A DNA stretch of 64,000 bases from Pogostemon cablin (taxonomy: Eukaryota; Streptophyta; Magnoliopsida; Lamiales; Lamiaceae). Made by a program: the position numbers and the translations under genes. Each line of letters starts with the position of its first letter. Position 1 is the first letter of the stretch. The stretch spans positions 26,704,279 to 26,768,278 of the forward strand of contig CM042983.1 in NCBI GenBank assembly GCA_023678885.1, written 5' to 3'. This document shows positions 36,310 to 48,298 of this stretch, in pieces. The notes under the pieces are model-generated. The model was not told the origin of the DNA and made no database searches. It saw nothing but the letters and a program-made list of their open reading frames with translations.

Positions 36310-37165
36310 TCAGGTTCCAGGCGAACACATCCAAGTTCTCTTTCAGTAGCTGGGTTAGATCTTCCTTGAATTCACTTTCCCATTTTGTCCCAATTTTGAC
36401 TTTGATATTAGCATCTTCAGGATCCAGCTGTACCACTTCTGTTTTTCCTGCCGCCCAGGCTCCTTCCCTCAGCTTCGTCCTCGGATCCTCATCTGGCGTT
36501 ACCTGCTTTCGTCTTGGCACCTTCGCTATTGTTTCTTTTTCTTTTCTTCTCTGAGTCCTCAGGTCTGGATGTGTTTCTGTTGTTGCCACGAGCATGTTAT
36601 TCCCTTGCCACTCTATTTTCTTTCCTTTGACGACCGCCAGGATCGCGCCGGGCTCTTTCCCTTCATGCTCCCGTCCTGGTAGTTCTTTAATTTTTGTCCT
36701 CACCTCGGGGTTCTCTCCTCCTTCCAAGATATCCTCGAAGCTTAGCATCTCATAGTCCATATCATGATAGCTCAAACCTTCTACCTTTTCCACAAATGAG
36801 CATTCTTTCACCCTCCTCTGATTTTCTATCACCATTGCTACTCTGCCATCAGCCGTGACAAATTTGAGGCACTGGTGAAGGGTGGATGGGATAGCTCCAA
36901 AAGTGTGGATCAACGGACGCCCTAATATGCTGTTATAGGTGGAGGCTTGGTCCACAACCTTGAATGTCAACTATTTCTGTATCCGCGTTTTCCCATCCGA
37001 ACCTTCTAACTGAACTGACAAATCAACCTCCATGGTTGGCCTAGTCAATACATTGCCGAAACCTTTAATCTCATCACCACAAGGCCTTACTTTGTGGTGG
37101 CGCTCCCCTCCCAGATTTTCAAAACCTTCTTTAAAGATTATGTTGGCGTATGCCCCGGTATCCAC
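36310..37165 (-). pseudogene. Protease and RT-linker region of the Tat-like element
   Basis: Aspartic protease with MDTGAYANIIFKEG (active-site DTG) starting at 37165. An in-frame TAG at about 36971 interrupts it, then the same frame runs on (FKVVDQASTYNSILGRPLIH, TLHQCLKF) through a charged linker to LLKENLDVFAWNLN at the CACTA insertion. Apart from the one nonsense codon the frame is open. The protease would cut the Gag-Pol polyprotein. Confidence 0.82.
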
Positions 37166-37324
37166 TAAGCATCTATGAACTTTTACTCCCGACAGTATTG
37201 GTAAAATGAGTAAAAGGTCGGAATGAGGAGTACTTACCCTATAGAAGTTCCCTTCTGTGAAGATAATATCCGCTTTCGTTACCCCTTTCGTCGCCGGGGT
37301 TAGCGATCACACTTGAGGGATTTG

Positions 37325-39566
37325 TTAGTCCAAGTTTCTCAGTTCTGCCTTTCTCTTCCGTTTTGATGCAGTGGTCAGTGCTTGAGAGGTTCCGATGTAA
37401 GGGATTTCCTCTATTGGCTCCATCATGTGTATTTCTCCGGGTCTGTCTTCTCTTGGGGCTTGCCCCCCGATCCTGTCAAACGCTGGCGGCCGTCCTGGAG
37501 ACCAAGGGGGTAGGGGCATCGCTTCTCCATTCCGTCCTCTGCCCGGGGACCTCTGTCGACCTGTGGGAGGGGAAAGATTAGCATATCTCTTATATACCCT
37601 CGGCCTCGGGTCCTGCAGCATCCCTCTTAATCTCCCCTCCTTAAACAACTTCCATAACTCCGTAATTAGATCTCAACATTGGTCTGTTATGCCAGTGTGT
37701 CTGATGGTACATGCAGTACTTCTGAGGGTTGGTGAGTTTCGAGGTTCGTAGGACTGGCCTTGGTGTCCGAAGAGCTTGCTGATTCTTTATATAATAGAAG
37801 ACCTCGGCAATGTTCAAGTTGGTTTCTGATTTTAGTTCCTCGTACATCTGCTGGACCTCGGTGTCTTCCATAAAGGGTTTGAAAATGGCGGGCATTTTGT
37901 ATTCCTTTGTTCCTCCGGTACTGACCCACTTCTTGCTCGGTTCTGCCGAGGGGTTTTGGTTGCTTGCTTTTTTTGCCATCTTAGAAATATCTTCCGTTGG
38001 ATGTGCTCGTTTGCCATGACCATGAAGGCCGCGTAAGACGTGGGAGGTTTAAGCTGGACCGCTTTCCATAAGCTAACTTCCGGGTGAAGAGCCCCCATCA
38101 CCGTGATGAGACAAGTTTCATCCCCTATGACTTTCCCCATCGACCTTTATTCGTTGAATCTTTTCAGAAAGTCTCGTAAGCTTTCTGTTGAAACTTGGCG
38201 GATGTTGACCAACTTGTGCTTTGGTTCCTTCGGTGCCCCAAGATACGAGTATTGCATTAGGAATACCTCCATCAACTCTTTCCAGCTTCTGACGGAGGCT
38301 GCCGGGAGTGCTCTAAATCAGGCGTGAGCCTTGTTTCTCAGGGTTAGTGGGAACATCCAGCATAGTGTGATCTCATTTGCACCTTGTGCTCTCATCCATA
38401 TTAGATATTTTTCAATGTGAGAATATGGGCCGTAATCACAATCGAAAATCAAACTGGAGGGAAACTTGATCCCTTGTTGCCGAGGAGCATTGCTGATTTC
38501 CACCGTGAAAGGTGAAGAAGCTACCGATTACTGGAGGACTCTTCCGGTTCTGGACATCTTCCTTTCCAGATCCGCGAAATGCTTGTTCACCTCTTCGTTT
38601 ATCAGGGCCTGTAGATCTCTGGTTGGGGCCTTGGGGAATATTTCTTTATTCTCCGACCGCATCTCTGCCTGGGTCTCCTTCCGTCTCGTCCCTCTTCGTG
38701 AGACAGGTCCCCCGTTCCTCCTGTCCTGTGGTAAAGATAGCTCTGTTGTGGGCAGATCTTTCCATGAGGGATCTCGGCTCTACTATGAGTAGGGTACCGA
38801 AGATGAGCGGGATCTCTGGTTCATTGGCCTTCTGCATCGGTTATGCCTCCTTTGAGAGATGGATGGGGTTCTTCGTGGGACTTTTTCTCCCGCCGGTACT
38901 TCCCTAGTGGCGGGTTGACCTCTCATTTGATTAGGTGAGTGATTCTAGTGGGATCCTTCTGCTCTCTGCCTTTCCCTCGGCGGAGGGTTTCCCGCCTCTT
39001 AATCCCGTTCCAGCTGTGATTGCCTTTGAGTACTATTTCCCATGGATACCTCTAGGAGAGGAGGATTCCCTGTTTCTTGGTGCATTCTCGGTTGTGATTG
39101 TCTTTGAGCTCCTGTATTCGGTCGACGAAGGCATTCGCTACGCCTTTCTTCTGCCAGAGTTTCATTCACACTCCCCTTTCTCCGGCGTTCCTCCTCCTTA
39201 TGAAGTTGATAGTTTCTCTCGCATCTCCTCCATTGTGTTCTTTCCTGGCCTCTTTTCTCCTTTCGAGGTCTTCTCGCAGATCGCCATGGCTACCCTTGTG
39301 AGGGCCGCTAAAGCTAACCTCGCTGGTCGAACCGGGTGAGCTTCTGCAGCGTACTCATTAATCATCCTTTGAATCTTTTTATTCATCTTTTTCATTTTCT
39401 GAGGGCCGCCTAAGTTTGGGACAGGAATAGACCTCGCCTGAGTGGATATTTCCATGGCTGGAGCACTAATTTGAACATTATTTCCATTTCTTGTCACATT
39501 TTGCTGGGCTCTGGAGCACTCACCCCTTTCTTCATTTCCATGGGTTGTAAATCTTTCACCTCCCAT
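37325..39566 (-). pseudogene. gag of the Tat-like element
   Basis: Read leftwards from 39566: MGGERFTTHGNEERGE start and a Lys-rich N-terminal part. Then broken frames with capsid-like blocks: about 38330-38220 (WKELMEVFLMQY-type), 38140-37832 (MGALHPEVSLWKAVQLKPP) and an Arg/Pro-rich end (37648-37325) with RPRVYKRYANLSPP. Stops and shifts occur every few hundred bases. The order and spacing before the protease identify it as gag. Confidence 0.72.
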
Positions 39567-39630
39567 CTCGATTTCCAGAATTAAACCAAGAACCCAAGAA
39601 GAAATAAAATAGGGGGTGGCTAATCATAGC

Positions 39631-39649
39631 GTTCCCACAGACGTCGCCA
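39631..39649 (-). other. Primer-binding site, Tat-like element
   Basis: TGGCGACGTCTGTGGGAAC on the minus strand, five bases inside the 5' LTR. I do not assign the tRNA. Confidence 0.7.
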
Positions 39650-39654
39650 GATAT

Positions 39655-40544
39655 TGACGGCTGTTCTTGGCTTATTGATTTAGTACTTGGAAGATTAAGA
39701 TATTTGACAACGAAGCCAAGAACGAACACAATCAAACATAATAGAACTACCAAAAGAGGAATTAAAACTAATAAAAGACTCAATTCACACCAAAGAACTC
39801 AACCGATTTTATTACTATCCCTTAGAACAATACTCGTGAAACTTTCCTTTTTCTATAAGCGTAATGTCTAAAGTGAGCCTTCGTAACCTGCCTCTCCCAT
39901 GTGAGAGAGGCTATTTATATCATATAAAAATCATAATCTGGAGCCAATCGCCTTGTGCCATTTGAATGGAGACAAGTCATCTTTAATGGAGCTACCTGGT
40001 ACGCCGACCAGCCTGGGGAGAAATCTAGATGCCACTGGTTGCTTTTCGCAGTGTTTCTCAGAGTGCCTCCATCCTTTTCTGGCTTTCCATTGGTCGTTAG
40101 AGTAAGACGTGCCAGTCAGTTGTTGTCTTCTAGTTAGGATTGTTGTCCAAGACCTCTCTTCTTCCCGTTAGCCTTGTCTTCTAGCCTGCCGCACCTGTCA
40201 GTCTTCATGATGGTGTTTGTTCTTTACTGCCCTGCTTCTGTAGTCCATTTGGCCTTCAGACAGGTTGACTTCCGGTGCTGTGATGCTCGTCTGAACCCTC
40301 GGGCAGGGGGAGGATATCGTCGAGGTTCCCTGCCGATGGTGCTTTCTGGCTTCGGTCCCTTTAATGGTTTCCTTCATTGTCCTTTCCTCGACCGGGCCTT
40401 TGGGCTGCAGTGACCTCCTTGGGCTGCCTTAATTATGGTGTCCTCGGTTTGGGCCGCTAGAGGATTGGGCCTCTTTCTTCAGGTACTATAGAGGTTCTTG
40501 GGCTTTTGGGCCTACAAAGCATGGGGGATATAATACCCATAACA
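39655..40544 (-). repeat. 5' LTR of the Tat-like element
   Basis: 890 bp, partner of 3931-4816. Intact ends in element orientation TGTTATGGG...GCCGTCA. TATAAATA on the minus strand at 39912-39919. Confidence 0.92.
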
Positions 40545-40861
40545 ACATTATATTTATATACTTAAATTTAATTCGAATACATTTATTAATATATATATAT
40601 ATATTATAACTAATACAATTTTTTAATGAATATGCATAGTAAAATTTAACAAAAATTTTATGTGGAAATTTAATGGTACAATTGAATAAAAAAGTAATAC
40701 ATTAATTAAAAAATACATATATATTATTAACTTATAAGAATAATAAAGTTCGATATAAAAATAATAAAAAAATAAGTGCATAGATTCTAATTAATTTGTA
40801 TCCCCGAACACATATGATAATAACTCATTTAATTTAGAAGAAGAAGAAGACGACGACGACG

Positions 40862-40893
<32 letters not shown>

Positions 40894-40907
40894 AATAATA
40901 ATAATAA

Positions 40908-40972
<65 letters not shown>

Positions 40973-41811
40973 ATACAACAAAATTATAAAATTTAGTTTT
41001 TTATTTCTTTTAATATTAAAGACGTTATGTATGGTGAATGTATTTGTATTTATTAAATATTTTTTTTATAATACCACATAGCACATAGATACTACACTAG
41101 TGAAAGAATAAATGTTGCAAAGGTAAAGAAGTCTGATGAGGCAAACTATCTGCAGATGCGAAAAACATTGGACATTGCGAAGATTCAACAAAAGATCTAA
41201 ACAGAAAAAGACCTATAGAGGAATATGCAATAGTATTGTGAAAGACAAATTGAGTACTACGAAAGCTGTAAATACGGATAAGTTTCAACATATTAAAAGC
41301 CCGTGTTTATAGCAACTCCTAAAGTGAAGATTTTACTGCGGCGTCATTTAAGATATTTACAGATCGGGAGTTAGTTATCCAGCAATAAGAAGATTCTCTT
41401 GCGAAGAAGGAAAATCACTAATTTCAGAGGAGAATGTCTACATTAAAAAAAACAAGGTGAATGTTTACATCAAAGAAGGGAGGAGGGGTGAATAAGAGTT
41501 AGGAGAAGATCTTGAATGACCTATTACATTTTGGTGTTACATTTTTTGTTAGGCACATTAGATGAACGACACGTATGTGGGAAGGAAAATCTTAATCATT
41601 CCCCTTGGGTTTATATGATTTCCTTCTAGGGCATAGATTTAATTATATCTTAGTTGTCAATCATCTAACGATTTGCAATAAAAGATATAACACCAAATGT
41701 AACAGGAAATCCAAACCGTGAAGAGAAAACATTTCAACAATTGTCAGTAGACACATTTAGTCCAAGACTAAATGAAAAAATCAACTCGTTGTAATATCCT
41801 GAAAAATCTAA
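40545..41811. other. AT-rich spacer right of the Tat-like element
   Basis: No gene found. 40547-40600 resembles 2995-3050 (both around TTTATATACTTAAATTTAAT). The compound microsatellite lies at 40836-40970. The rest is unclassified. Confidence 0.6.
40836..40970. repeat. Compound microsatellite GAA-GAC-AAC-AAT-TA
   Basis: Consecutive blocks (GAA)n, (GAC)n, (AAC)n, (AAT)n and a long (TA)n without spacer; neighbouring blocks mostly differ by one base. Confidence 0.95.
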
Positions 41812-41813
41812 TA

Positions 41814-42089
41814 CTTCCTCCATCCCGGACCACTCTTCCTGTTTACTGTATCACGTTATTTAAGAAAAGTTGCACTTTTTGACCAAATTTGTTAATTTTA
41901 GAGGGAATTGTTATATTTTTAGTTAATAAAATAATATAAAGTAATGGTATGTGCGTAAAAAATAAGTCACAAATTTAAAATTAAAGTAATTTTTTAGGTT
42001 GTTGGATAAAGTGATATTTCTTTTTTTGGGGTATGAAGGGTGGTGTGGGATATGAGGAAAGTGTGAAGGGTAGTGTAAGATAGAGGGAG
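41814..42089. mobile_element. Stowaway-like MITE
   Basis: 276 bp with ends CTTCCTCCATCCCGG and (complement) CTCCCTCTATC, bordered by TA on both sides (41812-41813, 42090-42091). Stowaway/Mariner MITEs have CTCCCTCCGTCCC-type ends and TA target sites. Non-coding and AT-rich. Confidence 0.75.
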
Positions 42090-42219
42090 TATATTTTTAA
42101 ATCATGATAAAGATTTGGAAGTAGAAGCCAATTTGATCAGGAGAGGTTCGAATAAAGGTAATGTTAATCCAACTATGACTAATTCTAATTTTGATTCGGA
42201 AGCTAGTAAAACATGATAA

Positions 42220-44825
42220 TTTGGAAAAATAGTTGGGATTAATTGCAAACTCTAAGGAAGAATTCTGGAAAAATTTTGTGAATTAGAAATGTTGGATAGT
42301 AAAATGGGCATGGAGTTAATTAAGTGGAGTAGTGTGAAAAGAAAGAAATTTAAAATCTTATTAAGGATCAATGAGTGGATTTTTTGTATTCAAGAGTCCA
42401 ATTGGAGATCATGCATGAAGATGTTTGTCTAGAATTATGTTGTGTTGATAAAATGGAATGTACATATTTAGAAGTTATAGGTAGATCTGGTGGTATTATA
42501 CCCCTATAGAATTCTGAAGTGTTTTCTTGTCAAATTTCACAGCATATTTTAGAAGCTCTAAATGTGAATGTTTTTAGGGTCAAGAAATATGCCACTGTTG
42601 CATTATCAATATTTATGCTCCTTACATTCCTTCTGAGAAATTGGCATTATGAGATCGAATTGGGTCTGTGATTAATCAATACTCTTCTTCTTGCGTGTGT
42701 GATTGGGAACTTCAATTCTATTCGAGAGAGTTATTGTCTTCATATACTAGAGATATTGTTGCTTTCGTTGCCAACTTTATTAGTAACTCTTGCATGGTTG
42801 ATCTACCGTTACATGGGAGGACCTTCACTTGGCATAAGATGAATTATACATCCAAAAGCAGGATTGATATGAGATTTTGGTAAATAATGTTTGGCTCTCA
42901 AGTTGGTCTAGCTCACATCACGTTAGGTTGAGTAGATCAGTATCTAACCATTATCCTATTATTCTGGGAATTAAAGTTAAAGATTAGAGACTATCAATGT
43001 TTTATGAAATATTGATAAGAGCATAGAGAGGAGAAGATAAGAAAATTGGGAATTGGACTTGATTGATGATGCCTTAGGTTTGGAGGAGCATGAGATAATC
43101 AAAAGAAATGAAATTTCATCATTGTTATTGAGATATTTGAAAAGAAAAAATACTTTGAATTTTCAGAAAGTAAGATGTTCTTGGATCAAGGATCGGGATG
43201 TAAACTCAAAATTCTTCCACAGTTCATCAATAAAAGACGCAAAAGAAATGGGATTTTGGGTCTACATGGTAATGGGGAATGGTGTGAAGAGGTAGTAGAT
43301 GTGAAAAACAGAGTATTCAGATTTTTTCAAAAATATTTTAAGAAAGATGATTTTATTAGACCTTCTTTAGCTCGATTTTTCAAGGAAACAGATTTTTTAT
43401 ATAAATAATGAGAGGTTAATATCCATATTTCTTGAAGATGAAGTCAAAGATGTAATATGGGATTGCGAGAGCTCGAAAAGTCTAGGGTTAATACAAGATT
43501 TTTTCTATATGGATTTAATTTTAGATTTCTGAAAGAATTCTGGGATCTTTTTAAAGAAGACTTCATGAGACTTATACAAGAATTTCATGATAATTGACAA
43601 TTTGTGAAAGGCTTTAACCCCACTTTTATTATTCTGATTCAAAAAAAAAAAAACAATTGTTGACTTGAATGATTTCAGACCAATATCTTTTGTTAGTGGG
43701 CTTTATAAAATCATCTCAAAAATCCTGGTTAAAGGATTAGGCTCAGTTCTTGACTCCATTATTTCATATTCACAAAGTGCTTTTGTTTAAGGTAGACTAA
43801 TTCTGCATAGCATTACCATTCTGAATGAAGCTATTGATGAGGCTAAAAGGGGTTGCCTTGAGATAATGTTCTTCAAAATTTAATTTGCTAAATTATATGA
43901 CGTCGTTGATTAGAGCTACTTGAATCTGATTATGGAGAGGTTTAATTTTCATACTAAATGGAGACAGTGGATAATGAAGTGTATTTCTTCATCCTCTACT
44001 ACAGTTTTGGTTTATGGTAGTCCATTGGGTGAGTTTCAACTTGAAAGGAGATTAAAACAAGGGATCCACTATCACTTTTTTTATTTGTTATTGCAGCGGA
44101 GGGATTGAGTATCCTAATGTCAAAAGCTACGGAGTTAGGAAGGTTTCCAGTTATTGAAATTGAGAGGGCTAAAATGAGAGTATCACATCTTCAATTTGCA
44201 GTTGATACAGTCTTCATGGGGAATGCAACCATGGATAATTCATGGACTATAAAAAGATTACTCCACAACATCGAGCTTCTTTCTGGGCTGAAAGTCAACT
44301 TTGAGAAATATTATGTAATGGGAGTCAATACTACTGATGAAAAAATTCGTGAAATGGTAGATATACTTGGATGTGGTGTGGGATCTCTCCCCTTCTCATA
44401 CTTGGGCATGAAAGTTTGTGCTAACCATAGAAGAGTCTCTAAATGGTCCAACATCATTCAAAAAATAAAAAATTGCATGAAAAGGTGGGAGGATAAGAAA
44501 ATTTCAATTGGGGTAAAATTACATTACTAAACTCAGTGCTATTTTCTCTCCCTATTCATTTTCTTTATTCCTAAAAAAGTTGCTAGAGAAATTGTGAGCT
44601 TACAGCGCAACTTTTTATTGGGTGGGGGAGGGGATTGAATATAGAAAGATCTCATGAGTAAAATGGGAAAGGATTTGCAACTTGAAAGGGTTGGAGGTTT
44701 ATGGGTTAGAGATGTGGAGACTTTCAACAAAGCTTTATTAGAAAAATAGGGTTGGCAGTTTTTGAACAAGGGGAAGTGCCTTTGGGTCAAAGTAATCAAA
44801 TTTAGATACGGTGATAATTGAGAAT
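42220..44825 (+). mobile_element. L1-type LINE, decayed, truncated
   Basis: Plus-strand non-LTR retrotransposon ORF2 remnant. Endonuclease blocks: FCIQESNWRS (42385), INIYAPYIPSEK (42610), VIGNFNSIRE (42700) and CMVDLPLHGRTFTWHK (42790). Reverse transcriptase: PTFIILIQKKK and DLNDFRPIS..GLYKIISKIL (43620-43730), SAFV.GRLILHSITILNEAID (43770-43840), HLQFAVDTVFMGNA where FADD is expected, then LLSGLKVNFEK and LPFSYLGMKV (44190-44420). Numerous stops and shifts. Neither a 5' end nor a poly(A) tail with target-site duplication was found. Confidence 0.85.
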
Positions 44826-45360
44826 ATGAAAACTATATTTACGACGAGTTCAAACGATGTAGTAGACAATGGCGATCGAATGATGGTGTAGACGACAATG
44901 GTCGAACGAAAATTAATTTACATGGTCAATTTTATTTACATTCGTAAGAATAATGTTCGTTCACATCTGTAAGCATTCCCGGAGTGCATAAAGAGAAGAA
45001 GTTAAGAGTTTTACTGGATCTTAATCGTTAAATTAAGTTTTAATTTAATCTCCACCATTAAAAAATAAAAATAATAAAAATTTAAAATAAATAACTACAC
45101 ACTAACTCTTAATTCACACCTATAAATTGTAAGTGCACTATCCACCCTAACATAATCCTGAACTTAATTGTTGATTTGGTGCATTCAATTAAACTAGGAA
45201 TACCAATAACTAAAGAGTTGATTAATAATATCGATTATTATTTAATTAATTGATAATATATAAATTTGACTATCTCATGGTTCATCTCGACGTCAAAATC
45301 ATACAAAATTAATATAAACTTGAATTGAAACTCTAACCGCAGAATTAAATGAGAATAATA
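44826..45360 (+). promoter_or_regulatory. Upstream region of the CPK gene
   Basis: AT-rich non-coding DNA between the LINE remnant and the kinase leader. No certain TATA box; A/T-rich stretches at 45355-45380 precede a CT-rich leader. No other gene. Confidence 0.35.
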
Positions 45361-45463
45361 TTTTAAAAAATAAAAAAATAATCTCTTTCTTCCCTCCTAA
45401 AATCTCTCCAATGCAATGACTTCCATCGTCCCTCTCTCTCTCTTCTAACATCTCTTTGCGTCC

Positions 45464-45571
45464 ATGCATGGTTTTCTCCCCCTCCTAACAACCAACCTAA
45501 AGAAACCCCCAAAGCTTCTTCCTCTGCTCCACCTCCGGGCGCCCCACCACCACCACCACCGCGATGGGTAA
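45464..45571 (+). other. Upstream ORF overlapping the kinase start codon
   Basis: ATG at 45464 opens a 35-codon frame, +1 relative to the kinase, that ends at TAA 45569-45571, just past the kinase ATG at 45564. A second ATG at 45468, in the kinase frame, stops after six codons. Both matter only if the transcript starts upstream of 45464, which I cannot show. Confidence 0.4.
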
Positions 45572-48298
45572 CTGCTGCTCCCGGAGCGACGACGCCCCAC
45601 CCGACGACGCAGCGGCCGAGGGCGCTCCCAACAGCAGCGCAGAGGACGCCCCCAAGAACGCTGCGGCGGCCACGACGGCCCCTCAGCCGTCGCCTCCGCC
45701 TACGTCGGCTTCTCCAGCGAAGCCGACGAAGCCGTCCCACATGGGCCCCGTGCTGGGGAGGCCCATGGAGGACATCAAGGCGACGTACACGATGGGGAAG
45801 GAGCTCGGCCGAGGGCAGTTCGGGGTGACCCACCTGGTGACCCACAAGCAATCGGGCGAGCAGTTCGCGTGCAAGACAATCGCGAAGAGGAAGCTGGCGA
45901 ACAAGGAGGATATTGAGGACGTTCGTAGAGAGGTTCAGATTATGCACCATTTGGCAGGGCAGCCAAACATTGTGGAGCTGAAGGGGGCTTACGAGGACAA
46001 GCACTCGGTGCACCTCGTCATGGAGCTCTGCGCCGGCGGCGAGCTCTTCGACCGGATCATCGCCAAGGGTCATTACACAGAGCGCGCCGCCGCGTCCCTC
46101 ATGAGGACAATTGTGCAAATTGTGCACACCTGCCATTGCATGGGGGTTATTCATAGGGATCTTAAGCCTGAGAATTTCTTGTTGTTGAACAAGGATGAAA
46201 ATGCGCCCCTCAAGGCCACCGATTTTGGTCTCTCCGTCTTCTACAAAGAAGGTAAGTTCGTCGTCATCTGAGTCTATAAGACAAAGAAATGTTGTGTAAT
46301 TAAACTGCATGGTTTTGGCAGGTGAGCAATTCAAGGACATTGTGGGTAGTGCATATTATATAGCTCCAGAAGTGTTGAAGAGGAGGTATGGACCAGAAGC
46401 TGATATTTGGAGTATTGGTGTAATGCTCTATATTCTTCTTTCTGGAGTTCCCCCTTTCTGGGCAGGTATTTCTCCCTCCATATTTTTCATCAATATATTA
46501 CAATAGGGAAAACATTGTTTTTTTTTTAGGGATGTGGCATTTTAGAAGGGACCGATTTAGGACATTATATTTTAATTTTCGTTCAAGAAGAACAAATTAA
46601 GTTCACATCACCTCTATCTGGATTAATTGGGAGCAAAATTTGAAAATTAATGTACCAAATTTGTTGCACAAATAGTAATATATTATCCTAACTTTGCCAG
46701 CCCCAAAATAGTGTCTTAATGCTTGAGTTATTGTCCTAAGTAAAATTGTTTTTAAACTCTACATGTTATGGAAAGATTATTTTATAGGATACAAATTAAG
46801 GGATGTTGCATTTTAAGACACTATATTTTCAGATGAGTTGTTTTAAGATATGATGCTTTAAGTTTCACTAAATAATAACAAATTAAGCCTAAATCACTCA
46901 AATCAGGCTTCCCTTTGAAGCAAAATGCATTTGATATATTGTCTTAAAATTATCAGCTCTAATTAATGTCCTATACAAATAATTTCCCCTCCCAAATGAT
47001 GCATCTAATACTAACTCCTGGAGTTTATTACAGAATCCGAAACCGGAATATTCAACTCAATTCTACGGGGCCATATCGACTTCTCGTCGGACCCCTGGCC
47101 TTCGATTTCAAGCGGAGCAAAGGATCTTGTTAGGAAGATGCTCAATTCAGACCCCAAGCAGAGGCTCTCTGCATCCCAAGTGCTAAGTATGACACTCTTT
47201 ATTTATTGCAAACTATGTTACATACCAAGCCTTCTTTGATAATATGATGGTGTGTTTGTGCTCTGTAGATCATCCATGGATTAAGGAGGATGGCGAGGCG
47301 CCCGACACGCCGCTTGACAATGCTGTTCTGAATAAGCTCAAACAATTCAGAGCCATGAACAAGTTCAAGAAAGTTGCACTGCGTGTAAGTATTTCATACC
47401 TTAACATGCAATCACTTGTTGCAATGAAAATCTAACTGTGATCAAACACACAAAAGGTTATTGCTGGATGCCTGTCAGAGGAAGAAATCATGGGGTTGAA
47501 AGAAATGTTCAAAGGTATGGATACAGATAACAGTGGTACCATAACACTCGAAGAGCTGAAGCAGGGATTGTCCAACCAGGGAACAAACTTGACCCAAATT
47601 GAAGTGAAACAGTTGATGGAAGCAGTAAGTTCACAGAGACAACATACATTATAGATTATTATTGCATCAATAGAATGTTATTACATGACAGCATATTCAA
47701 CACTTGACAGGCCGATGCTGATGGGAATGGCACCATTGACTATGAAGAATTCATTACAGCGACAATGCAAATGAATAGAATGGATAGAGAAGAGCACCTT
47801 TACACAGCATTCCAGTATTTCGACAAAGACAATAGCGGGTAATCATGAACGAATACAAGCTTTTACAACTAGAAAGTCCTATGTTTTTACTGCCCTGTAA
47901 GTCTAAATTGTTAGTTTTTCTCAATATCAGGTTCATTACGATAGAAGAACTAGAGCAAGCTCTCAGAGAATATGGAATGGATGATGATAAGGACATCAAG
48001 GAAATTATCTCTGAAGTCGATGACGACAATGTAAGAACTCCATAGCTATTATTTTATCATTTTTTCTATAGAATTCATTGTTTTCAGCATTCCTTTGGAC
48101 TTCTGTTCTATATATAAATCACCTGCAGAATGCATTCAACTATTCAGATTGATAGTTATGAGTCCAAAACATTAATTTTTCAAAAATGTGCAGGATGGAC
48201 GAATCAACTACGATGAATTTGTGGCCATGATGCAAAAAGGCAACCCAGATATGGCAGCAAATACTAAGAAAAGAAGAAGTGGAGTCTTTGGTACTTAA
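45564..48298 (+). CDS. CPK17/34: Calcium-dependent protein kinase, CPK17/CPK34-like
   Basis: Complete CDPK gene, 533 codons: a Ca2+-activated Ser/Thr kinase. Exons 45564-46251, 46322-46465, 47034-47186, 47269-47384, 47457-47624, 47711-47838, 47931-48030 and 48194-48298, all GT-AG, frame kept. N terminus MGNCCSR carries the myristoylation Gly2 and palmitoylatable Cys4/5, so membrane attachment is expected; an Ala/Pro-rich variable part follows to about residue 60. Kinase: LGRGQFG 81-87, Lys104, HRDLKPEN 197-204, DFG 220-222, APE 244-246. The autoinhibitory junction is near 339-375. Four canonical EF-hand loops lie at 389-400, 425-436, 461-472 and 496-507. C-terminal [12 protein letters not shown] and overall sequence fit Arabidopsis CPK17/CPK34 (pollen-expressed, pollen-tube growth). 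Nothing is missing. Exon 1 is GC-rich against an AT-rich background. Confidence 0.97.
46530..47000. repeat. Diverged tandem duplication in CPK intron 2
   Basis: Two related blocks, starting about 46530 and 46801. They share GATGT(G/T)GCATTTTA, ACAAATTAAG and GAAGCAAAAT/GGAGCAAAAT landmarks in the same order, about 270 bases apart. Confidence 0.5.

Larger units (their letters stand above)
3931..40544 (-). mobile_element. Ty3/gypsy LTR retrotransposon, Tat-like, with nested insertions
   Basis: Minus-strand element bounded by LTRs 3931-4816 (3' LTR) and 39655-40544 (5' LTR). Reading leftwards: primer-binding site, gag, protease (DTGA), reverse transcriptase, a second RNase H (as in the Tat lineage), integrase, two antisense extra ORFs and a purine-rich tract beside the 3' LTR. 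The span is 36.6 kb. About 16.2 kb is its own once three insertions are removed (12451-28597, 31507-33109 and 33635-36306). The coding regions carry several nonsense codons and frameshifts, so it is not autonomous today. The target-site duplication is unclear: ACATT follows the right LTR and also occurs at 3922-3926, four T's short of the left LTR end. The left terminus may have lost a base. Confidence 0.9.

Noticed and set aside
45363..46340. 325-codon minus-strand ORF across the kinase first exon
   Set aside because: Antisense shadow of the GC-rich kinase exon; His/Leu/Arg/Gly-rich composition, no family motif.
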